Assembly: GCA_003577245.1 (NCBI GenBank)
Contig: QEVS01000003.1
Location: forward strand, 221,557-285,556
DNA from: a bacterium
Lineage (GTDB): Bacteria > Chloroflexota > Dehalococcoidia > Tepidiformales > Tepidiformaceae
DNA: 64,000 nucleotides
Reading direction: 5' to 3'
Shown here: positions 38,737 through 48,809 of the stretch, piece by piece
Position numbering within the stretch: the stretch's first letter is position 1
Layout: every line of letters starts with the position of its first letter
The notes under the pieces: model-generated
Database searches by the model: none
Seen by the model: the letters and a program-made list of their open reading frames with translations, nothing else
Told to the model about the DNA's origin: nothing
Position numbers and translations under genes: made by a program

Positions 38737-39279
38737 GTTGGACGCAACCCAGCGCATAGGACAGTTGAATCTGGCTTGGTGGTGCAAGCAAGCAGGTAGT
38801 CCTGTGCTGTGAGCGAGGGTGGCCTGGCAGCACTTGAATTACTCGTTTGTTGGCGGCACGTCAACCTCTCTCCCTGAAACGGACTCACCTGGGGGCCGTA
38901 CACGCTCGTCACTGAGGAGCCCGTTGCTGCGCCAGGCTCGCTCCTCGGCCTCCTTCGGGGCGCTCAGGACCCGAGCAATCCGGCCCCACTCGATGGCTCG
39001 AAGCCTGCTGTACCCTTCGACTCAATGACCTGGATAAGTGACACTCCGCGCCTGCCAAACCAACCAACGGTGATGCCTCCGCCGACCGCGAGGGGTCGCT
39101 GCCCAAAGTAGAGCAGCCGTTTAACAGCCGGCCATCACGCACACAGTTGCCCGGTTGACCGGCACAAGATTGCCGCCTCGACGGGCCGGGAAGAGATCCT
39201 CAACAGAATGCTCCCGCCGGGCACTGTCGAAACCTCGGACGGTCTGAACCTCCAAAGTAGGGGCCGATCTTAGAGAAAG

Positions 39280-39293
39280 TTGACGGCAGTCGA
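39280..39293. promoter_or_regulatory. Operator candidate, site E
   Basis: TTGACGGCAGTCGA, one of five related 14-bp inverted repeats (YYGAC-N4-GTCNA). TTGACG at its left and CATACT 17 bases later could form a promoter reading toward the lipoprotein gene, 435 bases downstream. Confidence 0.45.
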
Positions 39294-39727
39294 TTTAGTG
39301 CCCATACTCTCGACACCTTATCTGTGGAGGCACAGATGCGGCCTAAAGACAGGCCACCGGGCCCGGTATATGGTCGAGGAGTTCTCGATCCTGCGCCTCA
39401 GCCAATTGAGGTCTCCCGGGACGTCCTGGCTGGCCAGGAGCCCACATCAACATTGTTGAGCCATTCCGTTGTTCCGCCTTACCGCCTTGCAGTCGGCCCG
39501 CGCAGGCATCGGCCGCCGGCAACAGCGCGTGACGTACCTCGGTATAGATCGCCTCTGGCAAGCAGATCTTCGCGCAGGGCTACGCAGTTGCCGCCAAATT
39601 CGCTCGCCAGTCAGAGTTCTTTTCAGCTGCCCCTAATCCAGCGGAGGGGTGTGCCCCTGGCGCCCTGGACGTCGCTCGCAGGGATTCCTTCGAGCCCGGC
39701 CAACACAAACATCGAAAGGTTGCATAC

Positions 39728-41002
39728 GTGAACAAGAACATTTGCGTCATCCTCATTGGGGCTCTGGTACTGGCTGCGTGCGGAAGGGGATCCGGCCCGG
39801 CGGAAACGCCGCAACCCACTCCAACAAGCCCGATGGTCGAAACCCCGCAATCCACTCCAACCAGCCCGATGGTCGAAACCCCGCAAGTGGACTGCGGCGC
39901 CGGCGATACCTGCAAGGAGCTCGTGATTCGCGGGGATCAAAAATACACATTGCCAGATGGAGGTGCCAGTCCCTTTGCAGGCTACGCCGATCCAACCATC
40001 AGGCAGGGCGACGACGGTGTGTTATGGCTATCCTATTCGTGGCCCCACCTGAAGTTTGTAGATCGAAAACCCGTTCCAAGCGTGGATATCCATCTGGCAA
40101 AGTCCAAAGATAAAGGGAATACCTGGGATTTTGTGTCAACGCTCTTTACTGCAACACCCGTTTCCAACCCCGTCATGTCCTCCCAGGCGGGTTATCTAGA
40201 TTATGAAGTTGTCAATCTACTTCCCGTGATAATTAATGGGAAGGAAACATGGTTTGCAGTGACGCTCAACTATTTCGTGCCAGAACAGGGAGGCATGTCA
40301 ATGAGGCCGTCCGATTCATTTCATATCAGGGTGTATCAAGCCGACAGCCCTGCCGATTTAGCCAACGCCCCATTTGCAGTGCTGGCAGGTGGCGCGACCA
40401 ATGCAGCTTGGAATCCGAGTCGGTCGCTGATCCCGGACGATATGAGCGCCGCGGACAAACGAACCTTCTTTTGGAACGAACCCAGCCTTTACTATGAAAA
40501 CGGAACATTGTATCTGGTCATGGTCGCGTTCAATCTCAAGAACAGAGAGGATATCAGCCGCGATTCAGTATATGTATTCGCTACCAAGCCAGATGGGCAA
40601 CCCAGTTCGTGGCAATGGAAATACAAAGGAAAATTAGTCGGGAACTCGGAAGCAAAACTCCTGGGCGCAACGCGCCTCACACAGGTTGACGTTGTGCGTG
40701 GGAAGCAGGGCGATTTACTCCTGATCGCTTCCCCGGATGATTGGAATTACAGCATCGGAGATTACAACCACAAAGGATGCGTGATCATGGAGATCGTCTC
40801 GCTCGAAAAACCTGCCGTGAAGAAAGACGACGCCGGAGATTTACTATTGCGCGCAGAAATCACGGATTCACAGGCAAATGAACTTGGGTCAGCCGCGTGC
40901 AGTTACGATCCATCTTCTGCCACCGGAATGCTATTTACTAGGCGAAATAAAACTCAAAGCACTTTAACCGCCAGCATATGGCAGACCTTTATACAACCGT
41001 AG
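39728..41002 (+). CDS. Secreted lipoprotein with sialidase-like beta-propeller features
   Basis: A 424-residue protein with a lipoprotein signal peptide (lipobox LAAC near residue 18). A low-complexity linker follows with a duplicated 12-residue unit ending TSPMVETPQ (residues ~27-52). The main domain has features of sialidase/arabinanase-like propellers: GYADPTIRQGDDGVLWLSYS, HLAKSKDKGNTWDF (an Asp-box-like motif) and FFWNEPSLYYENGTLYLVMV. The start is GTG at 39728. Base composition is lower in GC than its neighbours, suggesting transfer. It may bind or hydrolyse a surface glycan. Confidence 0.7.
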   Translation: MNKNICVILIGALVLAACGRGSGPAETPQPTPTSPMVETPQSTPTSPMVETPQVDCGAGDTCKELVIRGDQKYTLPDGGASPFAGYADPTIRQGDDGVLWLSYSWPHLKFVDRKPVPSVDIHLAKSKDKGNTWDFVSTLFTATPVSNPVMSSQAGYLDYEVVNLLPVIINGKETWFAVTLNYFVPEQGGMSMRPSDSFHIRVYQADSPADLANAPFAVLAGGATNAAWNPSRSLIPDDMSAADKRTFFWNEPSLYYENGTLYLVMVAFNLKNREDISRDSVYVFATKPDGQPSSWQWKYKGKLVGNSEAKLLGATRLTQVDVVRGKQGDLLLIASPDDWNYSIGDYNHKGCVIMEIVSLEKPAVKKDDAGDLLLRAEITDSQANELGSAACSYDPSSATGMLFTRRNKTQSTLTASIWQTFIQP

Positions 41003-41725
41003 AAACCAGCGCAGGTTCATCCTCCCCGAAATCCTGTTCGTCCGCAGGGGGAAGATATCCTCTGGGAATTAGTTCATGTATCTACAAGACGGAGATAAAG
41101 TCCTGAATCCGGCGGCATATCATAAGATATGGTACGTTTATCTGTAAAGCGAACAGCGATGCGACCTTCAATAAGTACTGCGATTGCAGCAGTAGGGGAA
41201 TGTAGCAAGCTTATACGCCGGGCCGGAGCTGCCGTCGCTCTGCTTCGGCTGGAAGGGCGATGGACCGCCGGAGGGGGCTCCGCCGCGAGGGCGCCAGTGC
41301 CCAGTGCGAATCGGTTTCGACGGATGCTGATCAGGCGTAACACCCCATTCTGGGACCCTCTCCCGGTGCACCAAGACGATCAGCCCGGGAATGTCCCCAG
41401 GACTAGGGATCTATGCAAAACTTCGCGGTCGCTTAACGCGCTGTTCTGTCGCTGTAATTCAGGCGGAATCCGGGGCTCCTATACCGGAGGAGTTGGGGCG
41501 CCCCTTGTCGGAGAATGGCTTCAACAGTCCCCTGCCATGTTCCTGCCAACATGTTTCTTGTTTCCACTCGGTCCGTATCGGGCACCCTCACCACTTGCCG
41601 GGGAGCACACTGCGCCGGGGCTGGCGGCATTGCGCGGCTTCTCCGGCCGCCACATGACAGATTGTACGACGCTCCCACCGGGCTACACTCACTACATGCA
41701 TCCGATCGCATTGGAGAGGCGTTAG
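41003..41725. other. Intergenic region with a palindrome
   Basis: About 720 bases without a convincing gene. CATATC-ATAA-GATATG at 41116-41131 is a perfect hexamer inverted repeat, possibly an operator. The frames in this stretch have no coding signature that I can defend. Confidence 0.4.
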
Positions 41726-42466
<741 letters not shown>

Positions 42467-42495
42467 CTGGAGGGTGCGGCGCTCTGGGCCGGAAC

Positions 42496-43737
42496 TCATT
42501 GGTGGAATACATACGACTGCTGCCGATGCGGATGCTCGCAGCACTGCTTGCGCTTCTTGCCTGAACCGCACGGACAAGGCTCGTTTCGCCCCCTCGGGCC
42601 CGAAGCACGATTGCGGACGTATTCACGATACCGTTCAAGATCTCGACCAAGTGATCGCAGGTTCTCGTGGGCGTGAGGAAAGAACCGCAAGTAAGCACGG
42701 CAGAAGTAGTCTGGCGATGCAGCCGTCGCGCTCCCCATCCGGTTTCGAGGACAACCGCCCCGGCAGACGGAGAGCCACTCGCAATGTACACACTCCATCG
42801 GGAGGGGGATCTTCTGGAGCACGAACGCGATGCGCCTAGGCTCGTTCACCAGTTTGCTCAGGGGCCTGTCCAGCACATTTCCGAGCTTCCAGGCTGGATG
42901 AATGTAAAAGTCGCAAGGGTACGCCGAACCATCCCATTCCACGACGATACCCGCCTCGCAGCTGTTGCTGTGTACGCACAGGTCATTGGGAACGTTCACA
43001 TACGACTGCAGGAAATTGTCGAAGATGCGGACTGATATTGTAGGCCCGCCCCCCTGAAACCAGCTATCGAATGCCACGACCAGGAATTCGCCGTACGCTT
43101 CGGGTGAGATGAGGTAGTTCACGGGCTTCTCTGGTTCGATCGCCTGAAAATCCATTGCCGGGATGAACTGCACGTGGCTGAAGCCCTCGCCACGGAAAAA
43201 TCGTATGAGGTCGCCCACGCGCTCGATGTTGTGCGGACCGAGCACGCACAGGATATTCAAATCTACGTTGTAGCGGCGCAAGACCTCAATGCCCCGCATC
43301 ACATCGCGGAACGAGCCCTGGCCGCCCCGTCTTATGCGCATCTGGTCGTGGATCTCCTGCGGACCGTCCAGTGAGACTCCCACCAGGAACGCATACTGCG
43401 CGAAGAATGTACCCCAGGCATCATCTACCAACACCGCGTTGGTCTGGATCGCATTCGAAATCACGGTCCCGGGTGCCGCATGTTGTTCTTGCATCTGCAC
43501 CACACGCTGGAAGAACGGAAGGCCTGCGAGGGTGGGCTCGCCACCCTGCCAGGCAATGTTGGCCTGGCGAACATCGGCAACGTACTCCATGTACTCGGGG
43601 ATAAAGCGCTCAAGCACTTCGTTCTCTATACGCCGCTGCGCGCGGCTTCCCTGAAGCGATTCGCGGTAGTAGCAGTAGTGACAGTCCAGGTTGCAGTCGG
43701 TCGAAACGGTCTTGAACATCACCGACAGCGGCGGCAT
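42496..43737 (-). CDS. Anaerobic sulfatase-maturating enzyme with C-terminal SEC-C motif
   Basis: A 413-residue radical SAM enzyme that converts the sulfatase active-site Cys (or Ser) to formylglycine. The SAM cluster cysteines are CNLDCHYCYY near residue 15. WQGGEPTLAG follows, and a SPASM-type set of cysteines lies in the C-terminal part (CEAGIVVEWDG, CDFYIHP, CVHCEWLSVCRGGCPRN). The final residues form a SEC-C zinc motif, RNEPCPCGSGKKRKQCC. It is 28 bases downstream of the RraA gene and near two Cys-type sulfatases, its likely substrates. Confidence 0.92.
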   Translation of the reverse strand: MPPLSVMFKTVSTDCNLDCHYCYYRESLQGSRAQRRIENEVLERFIPEYMEYVADVRQANIAWQGGEPTLAGLPFFQRVVQMQEQHAAPGTVISNAIQTNAVLVDDAWGTFFAQYAFLVGVSLDGPQEIHDQMRIRRGGQGSFRDVMRGIEVLRRYNVDLNILCVLGPHNIERVGDLIRFFRGEGFSHVQFIPAMDFQAIEPEKPVNYLISPEAYGEFLVVAFDSWFQGGGPTISVRIFDNFLQSYVNVPNDLCVHSNSCEAGIVVEWDGSAYPCDFYIHPAWKLGNVLDRPLSKLVNEPRRIAFVLQKIPLPMECVHCEWLSVCRGGCPRNRMGSATAASPDYFCRAYLRFFPHAHENLRSLGRDLERYREYVRNRASGPRGRNEPCPCGSGKKRKQCCEHPHRQQSYVFHQ

Positions 43738-43765
43738 GGCTTCACCCGTGGCACACCCGGCAAGG

Positions 43766-44470
43766 TCAGGCCCGACCGTACTTGCGGAACACCTCGCCGA
43801 TGTCGGTGCCGGCCCTGAGCTCGGTGCGAGCCTTGTTTTCGATCTCCTCCAGGGCTTCGGCCGCGACAGCGACCTCGTCTACTATCTCCGCGGGGATCAC
43901 GAGGACTGCATCGGTATCGGCCAGGATCCAGTCTCCGGGCCGAACCTGAACGTAGTCTCCAAACGCACCTTCCAGCATGAGTGGCACATCTACATCGTGA
44001 ATGCGCATCCGCTTGATCGACTCGATGGGGCTCCTGTAGCGCGCGAACGGTTCGAAGTCAGGAATACTGAGAACGCCCTGGCTGTCCCGAATACCGCCGT
44101 CTATCACCACCCCCCGGGCTCCGTGGCGCCATGCCATTGTGGAGAGCATCTCACCCCAGTGCGCGGTTGAGCGGTCGTCGGCACCGTGAACAACAACGAT
44201 GTCGCCTGGCTCGATCGGGGCAAAGTAGTCGGTTATCCGTTGTAGGCCCGAAGGCCGCCACTGGCGCACCGTGCGCGGGTCCCGGACCCACCGGACTGTG
44301 AAAGCTGGCCCGGCGCGACTGGCCTCGGTGCGTAGTCCGCGAATCTCGTGACTGAGAACGCACGTCTGGCCAAGGCCTCGCTCATCCATGATGTCGTACA
44401 CCGTGGCGCTGGGAACGCATTCCAGGCGCTCGGCGAGTGATGTGACCGCAGCAGCCGATCGCGTTGACAT
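43766..44470 (-). CDS. RraA-family aldolase/decarboxylase-like protein
   Basis: A 234-residue protein of the RraA/HMG-aldolase fold. The metal and substrate site is in the GEMLSTMAWRHGARGVVIDG stretch, followed directly by GIRD. True RraA inhibitors of RNase E are shorter (~160 residues), so an aldolase or oxaloacetate decarboxylase role is more likely, cleaving a 2-keto-acid to pyruvate and an aldehyde. The start at 44470 follows GGAGGGAGAGGC; the longer frame lacks family similarity. It is divergent from the enolase gene across a shared operator. Confidence 0.85.
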   Translation of the reverse strand: MSTRSAAAVTSLAERLECVPSATVYDIMDERGLGQTCVLSHEIRGLRTEASRAGPAFTVRWVRDPRTVRQWRPSGLQRITDYFAPIEPGDIVVVHGADDRSTAHWGEMLSTMAWRHGARGVVIDGGIRDSQGVLSIPDFEPFARYRSPIESIKRMRIHDVDVPLMLEGAFGDYVQVRPGDWILADTDAVLVIPAEIVDEVAVAAEALEEIENKARTELRAGTDIGEVFRKYGRA

Positions 44471-44500
44471 GGAGCCTCTCCCTCCGTACGTTGACGAATA

Positions 44501-44514
44501 TCGACGCAAGTCGA
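44501..44514. promoter_or_regulatory. Operator candidate, site A
   Basis: TCGACGCAAGTCGA, the most symmetrical copy of the motif (TCGAC/GTCGA), lies in the divergent region between the RraA and enolase genes. TATACA follows at 44516-44521, with TTGACG at 44491-44496, as a possible promoter for the enolase gene. Confidence 0.6.
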
Positions 44515-44555
44515 CTATACAACGTTCCGCGGCAGCCAAACAGGGGCCCCCTTAG

Positions 44556-45698
44556 ATGCCCAACCTAATCGCTATTGAAACGATCGAAGCCAATTGCGGG
44601 CCACGCCAACAATGGCTGTTCGTCCGCCTGGAAGCCGAAGACGGCGCGGTGGGACTTGGAGAAGCCTCAGACTCCGGATCACCGGCGGCGGCGAGTGCCG
44701 CTATTCACGAGCTTTTCGTGCCACGTCTGCTCAGCCGGCCCGGCGAACCATCACGTGTTGCTGAAGCGTTGCGCTTTCTCGGTTCTGCTCCACCGGCTGG
44801 CAAGGTTTCCGGTCTGACCCTGATGACGGCGGCAAGCGCATTGGAAATGGCAGCATGGGACCTCATGGCCTGCCGTCTCGGCCTGCCGCTGGCCGCATTG
44901 CTGGGCGGCCCGATTGTCGATGCAGTGCCAGTGTACGCCAACATCAACCGGGGACTTCCGGACATGGAAGCCTGCACGTTTGCGACGGCCGGAGCCATGG
45001 CTATGGAAGCGGGATTCACGGCTGTCAAGTGCGCCCCGTTTGCTGGCGTCCGGCCGCTTCATGCCGACAATGAACTGATCGAAGCAGGTCTTCGCCGCGT
45101 CGCAGCTTTGCGCGAGTCGCTGCCCTCGAACGTCGCCCTGATGGTCGATGCTCATGGGCGCCTGGATCGTGTGACCGGCCCCCGGGTGGCCCGGGCACTG
45201 GAAGCATGGGATCTCGCGTGGCTCGAAGAACCATCCCGATTCGAAGACGATCCCGGGACGCTCACGGCGACGGCGGCCGCAACCAGGCTGCCACTTGCCG
45301 CAGGCGAACTCCTGGGCGGTGTTGCGGCATATCTCGCGATGCTTCAGTCGGGGTCGGTGAGCGTGGTCATGACCGACGTCTCACACAACGGCGGAGTGGC
45401 AGCTACCCTCGCCGTGGGTGCATTGGTAAGAGCGTTTGCCATGCCGCTCTCGCTCCACAGTCCGAGCGGCCCGGTGGCCACAGCGTTCAGCGCTCATCTT
45501 GCTGCTGCACTGGCCGGTGTTTCAAGTATGGAGTACGCGTTCTCTGCGCAGCGTGTGAAGTCGGTTACGGCACTGCTGGGCGCTCCAGAACCAGTTGCTG
45601 AGGGCAAGTACTGCTTGTCCAAAAGGCCTGGGATTGGAATCAAGCTGGTCGAGCAGGAGCTTCAACGCGTCGGGCACGTGCGGCGCAGTGCAATTTGA
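44556..45698 (+). CDS. Enolase-superfamily sugar-acid dehydratase (galactonate-dehydratase-like)
   Basis: A 380-residue mandelate-racemase/enolase-superfamily enzyme. The capping domain precedes a barrel with Lys in AVKCAPF, metal ligands Asp in LMVDAHGR, Glu in WLEEPS and Glu in LAAGELL, and a C-terminal base region with TDVSHNGG and LHSPSGPVATAFSAH. The last segments resemble galactonate/gluconate-type dehydratases. It would remove water from an acid sugar to give a 2-keto-3-deoxy acid. It is followed by a TIM-barrel isomerase on the same strand. Confidence 0.87.
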   Translation: MPNLIAIETIEANCGPRQQWLFVRLEAEDGAVGLGEASDSGSPAAASAAIHELFVPRLLSRPGEPSRVAEALRFLGSAPPAGKVSGLTLMTAASALEMAAWDLMACRLGLPLAALLGGPIVDAVPVYANINRGLPDMEACTFATAGAMAMEAGFTAVKCAPFAGVRPLHADNELIEAGLRRVAALRESLPSNVALMVDAHGRLDRVTGPRVARALEAWDLAWLEEPSRFEDDPGTLTATAAATRLPLAAGELLGGVAAYLAMLQSGSVSVVMTDVSHNGGVAATLAVGALVRAFAMPLSLHSPSGPVATAFSAHLAAALAGVSSMEYAFSAQRVKSVTALLGAPEPVAEGKYCLSKRPGIGIKLVEQELQRVGHVRRSAI

Positions 45699-45753
45699 TG
45701 TTGGCCTCGAATAGAGACCCCATACCGGACTATCCACAAGGAGCCATGCCAAA

Positions 45754-46578
45754 GTGCGATTGAGCTGCCGCGATAACTCGTTCCCGCTCCTTTCCCTCGA
45801 TGGAGCCCTGCACGTGATTGCCGATCTCGGTCTCGAAGGGGTCGACATCTCAATTTCACCCCGTCATGCGCAGCTCGACCCGGCTGCCGTACTGGAAGAC
45901 CCAAGCGGACAGGCGGCCAACGTGTCACGGCTGGTGCGTGCGGCCGGGCTTCTCGTCGCAGACGTGTTCGTGCTCACCGGCTTTGGGCCCTCTGTCTTGT
46001 CGGTGAACGCAAGGACAGCCAATGAACGCCAACAGGCGCGTCGCCAGTTCGATGCACTACTACAGTTCGCGGTGCAAGCAGGAGCACCGGGGATGACCGT
46101 CCTCCCGGGTGAGCCTTGGAACGACGATCCCGAAACCGGGTTGGCCGTGGCAGCAGAAGAACTCGCGTGGCGGGCGCAGCAGGCGAGCGCGGAAGGGCTC
46201 GGCCTCTCGTTTGAGCCTCACGCCATCTCAAATGTACGCACGCCCGATTCAGTGCTTGCGTTGCTGGATCGATCAGCCGGCGTGGGCCTGACACTCGATT
46301 ATTCGCATTTCGTATCGCTTGGCATTACAGAGGAGGCCGTGGACCCACTCCTGCCCCACGCTCGCCATTTTCAGGCGCGTCAAGCATCGCCGGGCCACCT
46401 ACAGGCAACGGCGAGGACCGGGGTGATCAACTTCCCCCGGATCATCCACGCACTCATAGCGCATGGGTATGTCGGCTGGTTCGGAATTGAGTACACCTGG
46501 AACAGCTGGATGGATGAGGTTGACACCATCGCCCAGACTGCCTTGCTCCGGGACGTGGCCCGGACGGTATTGTCTTGA
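45754..46578 (+). CDS. Sugar phosphate isomerase/epimerase-like TIM-barrel protein
   Basis: A 274-residue protein of the AP-endonuclease-2/xylose-isomerase-like fold. Metal-binding features include SFEPHAISN, LTLDYSHFV, HARHFQAR and GWFGIEYTW. Such enzymes isomerise or epimerise sugars, or act as lactonases or 3-keto-glycoside enzymes. It starts at GTG 45754. It lies 55 bases after the enolase gene and is presumably in the same transcript. Confidence 0.82.
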   Translation: MRLSCRDNSFPLLSLDGALHVIADLGLEGVDISISPRHAQLDPAAVLEDPSGQAANVSRLVRAAGLLVADVFVLTGFGPSVLSVNARTANERQQARRQFDALLQFAVQAGAPGMTVLPGEPWNDDPETGLAVAAEELAWRAQQASAEGLGLSFEPHAISNVRTPDSVLALLDRSAGVGLTLDYSHFVSLGITEEAVDPLLPHARHFQARQASPGHLQATARTGVINFPRIIHALIAHGYVGWFGIEYTWNSWMDEVDTIAQTALLRDVARTVLS

Positions 46579-46581
46579 TCT

Positions 46582-47358
46582 CTACCAGCGACGGCCGAGC
46601 GTGAGTCCGCCGTCCACCGTGAGGACCGCGCCCGTGACATAGGACGCAGCGTCCGAGGCCAGATAGACCACTGCATCAGCGATTTCAGAAGGCTCGCCAA
46701 GCCTGCCAATTGGTGGCCGCAATCGGGAGTAGGCTTCGCTTCCTGGCTGACCGATGATTCCCTGAATGAAGTCACTCAGGATTGGGCCGCCAGGGGCGAT
46801 GCAGTTCACTCGAATCCCGTGAGGTGCCAGTTCGAGAGCCATGCACCGAGACAACCGTTCAAGCGCCGCCTTGGTGGCACCGTAATGGCTCACTCCCGGT
46901 TGTGAGAACGACGCCGACACCGAGGTGATGTTCACGACAACACCGGGACTCTCTGTCTTTACCCAGTACTGTGCGGCGGCCTGGCATAGGAGAAAGGGCC
47001 CTCGATAGTTGACATTCATCACGTCATCAACCGCATCTAACTCCAGGGCGAGGAATGAGGCGTGCCGGAAGATTGCCGCATTGTTGACCAGGATATCGAG
47101 TTGGCCCAGCCGTTCGACTGCTACAGCCGGCAGTGCACGGGCGAAGTCGGCATTGGCTATATCGCCAGGGGCCGGGCTGAAGGTGGCCTGAATCTCTGCC
47201 AATGTAGAGGCAGTCACCGTTAGATTCGCGGGATCGCGGTCGTTGATTACCACTGCGGCGCCGGCCTCTGCAAGCCCCAGCGCGATCGCACGGCCAATGC
47301 CTCGTCCCGCCCCGGTGACGATGGCAACCTTGCCTTCCAACAGTCGTTGGTAGCTCAT
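46582..47358 (-). CDS. Short-chain dehydrogenase/reductase
   Basis: A 258-residue classical SDR. TGAGRGIGRA binds the cofactor, INDRD carries the NAD-specific Asp, NNAAI is the structural motif, and the catalytic Ser in NITSVSAS pairs with YGATK. It ends with the usual YVTGAVLTVDGGLTL. It overlaps the sulfatase gene by an ATGA junction and completes the operon glycosidase-sulfatase-SDR. Oxidation of the released sugar to its lactone is a fair inference. Confidence 0.9.
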   Translation of the reverse strand: MSYQRLLEGKVAIVTGAGRGIGRAIALGLAEAGAAVVINDRDPANLTVTASTLAEIQATFSPAPGDIANADFARALPAVAVERLGQLDILVNNAAIFRHASFLALELDAVDDVMNVNYRGPFLLCQAAAQYWVKTESPGVVVNITSVSASFSQPGVSHYGATKAALERLSRCMALELAPHGIRVNCIAPGGPILSDFIQGIIGQPGSEAYSRLRPPIGRLGEPSEIADAVVYLASDAASYVTGAVLTVDGGLTLGRRW

Positions 47359-48809
47359 TGCCGCCCTGCCAGGAACTCTCGCGCCTTGTCGAGCATCTCC
47401 TCCAACGCTTGCCTTGCCGCTGCAACGCCGATGAGATTCGTGCGCTCGTCCGGGTCACTGACGAGGTCATAGAACGCACCTGGCTCGAGCGTCTCTTCAT
47501 GGACCACCAACTTGTGCGATCTGGTTGCAACCATCAGGAAGCCGGCAATCTGGCTAAACACCACGTCTCGACCTGTGGACTTGCCCTCAATGGCAGGCAA
47601 CAGGCTCTTCGCCGCAACCCTGGGGTCCGTCCACTGTGCACCCGCGAGGTCGAGGATAGTTGCCACCAGGTCGAAGCCCTGGGTGAGGCCTCCGACCGCT
47701 GAGGCGCCGATTGGTCCGGTCGGCGGCACGACCAGCTGCGGAACGCGAACCGCGCTCTCATAGAAGACGCGTTTCGAAATCAGGCCGTGGTCGCCCAGCA
47801 GTTCGCCGTGGTCAGCACTGAACATGATCCATGTATCGCGGTCGCGGCCGGTGGCGACGAGCGCTGAGACGATACGCCCGATTGCATCATCGATCTGCGT
47901 GATCAAGCCGTAGTAGAACTTGCCGATCTGACGGTAGTCATCTTCGGTCCAGTGCGCACAGCCCAGGTGTTTCAGGTTCCAGCGGAGATAATCACCCCAG
48001 CGGTTCGCGGGGACTTCATCCGGGTTGAGCGGACCGAGTGGGATCTCCCCGGGTTCATAGAGGTCAGCGTATCTCTGCGGTGCGTCCCAGGGCGGATGTG
48101 GCCCAATAGGCGCGACCCAAAGGAAGAACGGCTCCTTCCGGTCGTATTCCTGAATGTACCTGCATGCCTCGTCGGCAATGAAGGTGTCGAGCATCTCAGC
48201 GTCCGGCACAACGTCTGTTTCGGCACGCTGACGGTGGCGCCTGGCCTTGGGATTTGGCTCCATCAGGCCCTTCGGAGTTGGGATCCAGCCCAGGAGCGAC
48301 GAGTTGTGTTCGGCCCATGCTTCAAACAGCCCCCGCTGCTTCAGATGGCGCGTGTACGGCGTCTCCATTCGCCAGAGAACGTACTTGTCGTGTTCCTCCC
48401 AAACCTCATCAAAGCCGTATTCTCGAGCGTCCGTGCGTGCCGAACCGCCGCCGAAGTGCAACTTACCGATCCCGGCAGTCCGGTAACCTGCTGCCTGGAG
48501 TGAGTGAAGGAAATTCGGCTGCCGGGGCCCAGGAAACGCCCCCTTCGTGTGTGGCAAGTGCCCGTTATCGTCCATTCCGTGGTCGCGGACATGTAGACCG
48601 GTCAACAGCGATGCGCGCGATGGCTGGCAGACCGGGCTTTCGCAATATGCACGGCCAAACGTCACCCCCCGAGCAGCGAGTGAATCCAGGTGTGGCGTGC
48701 GGACAACGGGATTTCCCGCGAAGCCGGCAGCATCATGGCGCCATTCGTCTGGGAATACCCAGATGATGTTGGGGCGCGCAGCCACTCGACGGTCAGGCAT
48801 TTCGGGCAT
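47355..48809 (-). CDS. Sulfatase (type I, Cys active site)
   Basis: A 484-residue alkaline-phosphatase-superfamily sulfatase. The formylglycine motif is CQPSRASLLTG (Cys near residue 62). Metal and substrate residues appear in NIIWVFPDEWRHD and in FSADHGELLGDHG. No signal peptide is seen, which is consistent with a cytoplasmic exo-sulfatase. The start may be the later ATG at 48800; either way it overlaps the glycosidase gene. The Cys needs activation by a maturase such as the one at 42496-43737. Confidence 0.92.
   Translation of the reverse strand: MPEMPDRRVAARPNIIWVFPDEWRHDAAGFAGNPVVRTPHLDSLAARGVTFGRAYCESPVCQPSRASLLTGLHVRDHGMDDNGHLPHTKGAFPGPRQPNFLHSLQAAGYRTAGIGKLHFGGGSARTDAREYGFDEVWEEHDKYVLWRMETPYTRHLKQRGLFEAWAEHNSSLLGWIPTPKGLMEPNPKARRHRQRAETDVVPDAEMLDTFIADEACRYIQEYDRKEPFFLWVAPIGPHPPWDAPQRYADLYEPGEIPLGPLNPDEVPANRWGDYLRWNLKHLGCAHWTEDDYRQIGKFYYGLITQIDDAIGRIVSALVATGRDRDTWIMFSADHGELLGDHGLISKRVFYESAVRVPQLVVPPTGPIGASAVGGLTQGFDLVATILDLAGAQWTDPRVAAKSLLPAIEGKSTGRDVVFSQIAGFLMVATRSHKLVVHEETLEPGAFYDLVSDPDERTNLIGVAAARQALEEMLDKAREFLAGRQ

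Larger units (their letters stand above)
37835..39727. other. Decayed region without intact genes
   Basis: About 1.9 kb with no convincing full-length gene. It contains an IS256-like transposase fragment (38262-38504, minus), a degenerate tRNA-Pro 3' fragment (38687-38736) and an inverted-repeat operator copy (39280-39293). Short frames elsewhere, such as 38082-38315, show no recognisable domain. Confidence 0.6.

Noticed and set aside
38602..38799. Plus-strand frame reading RRDSNARPLEPHSGVG
   Set aside because: This kind of product typically arises from reading across tRNA-like sequence; the tRNA-Pro-like fragment lies here.
44491..44521. Simple sigma-70 promoter as full explanation of the shared motif
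   Set aside because: The -35/-10 spacing differs among the sites, while the inverted repeat is constant, so the conserved part fits an operator better.
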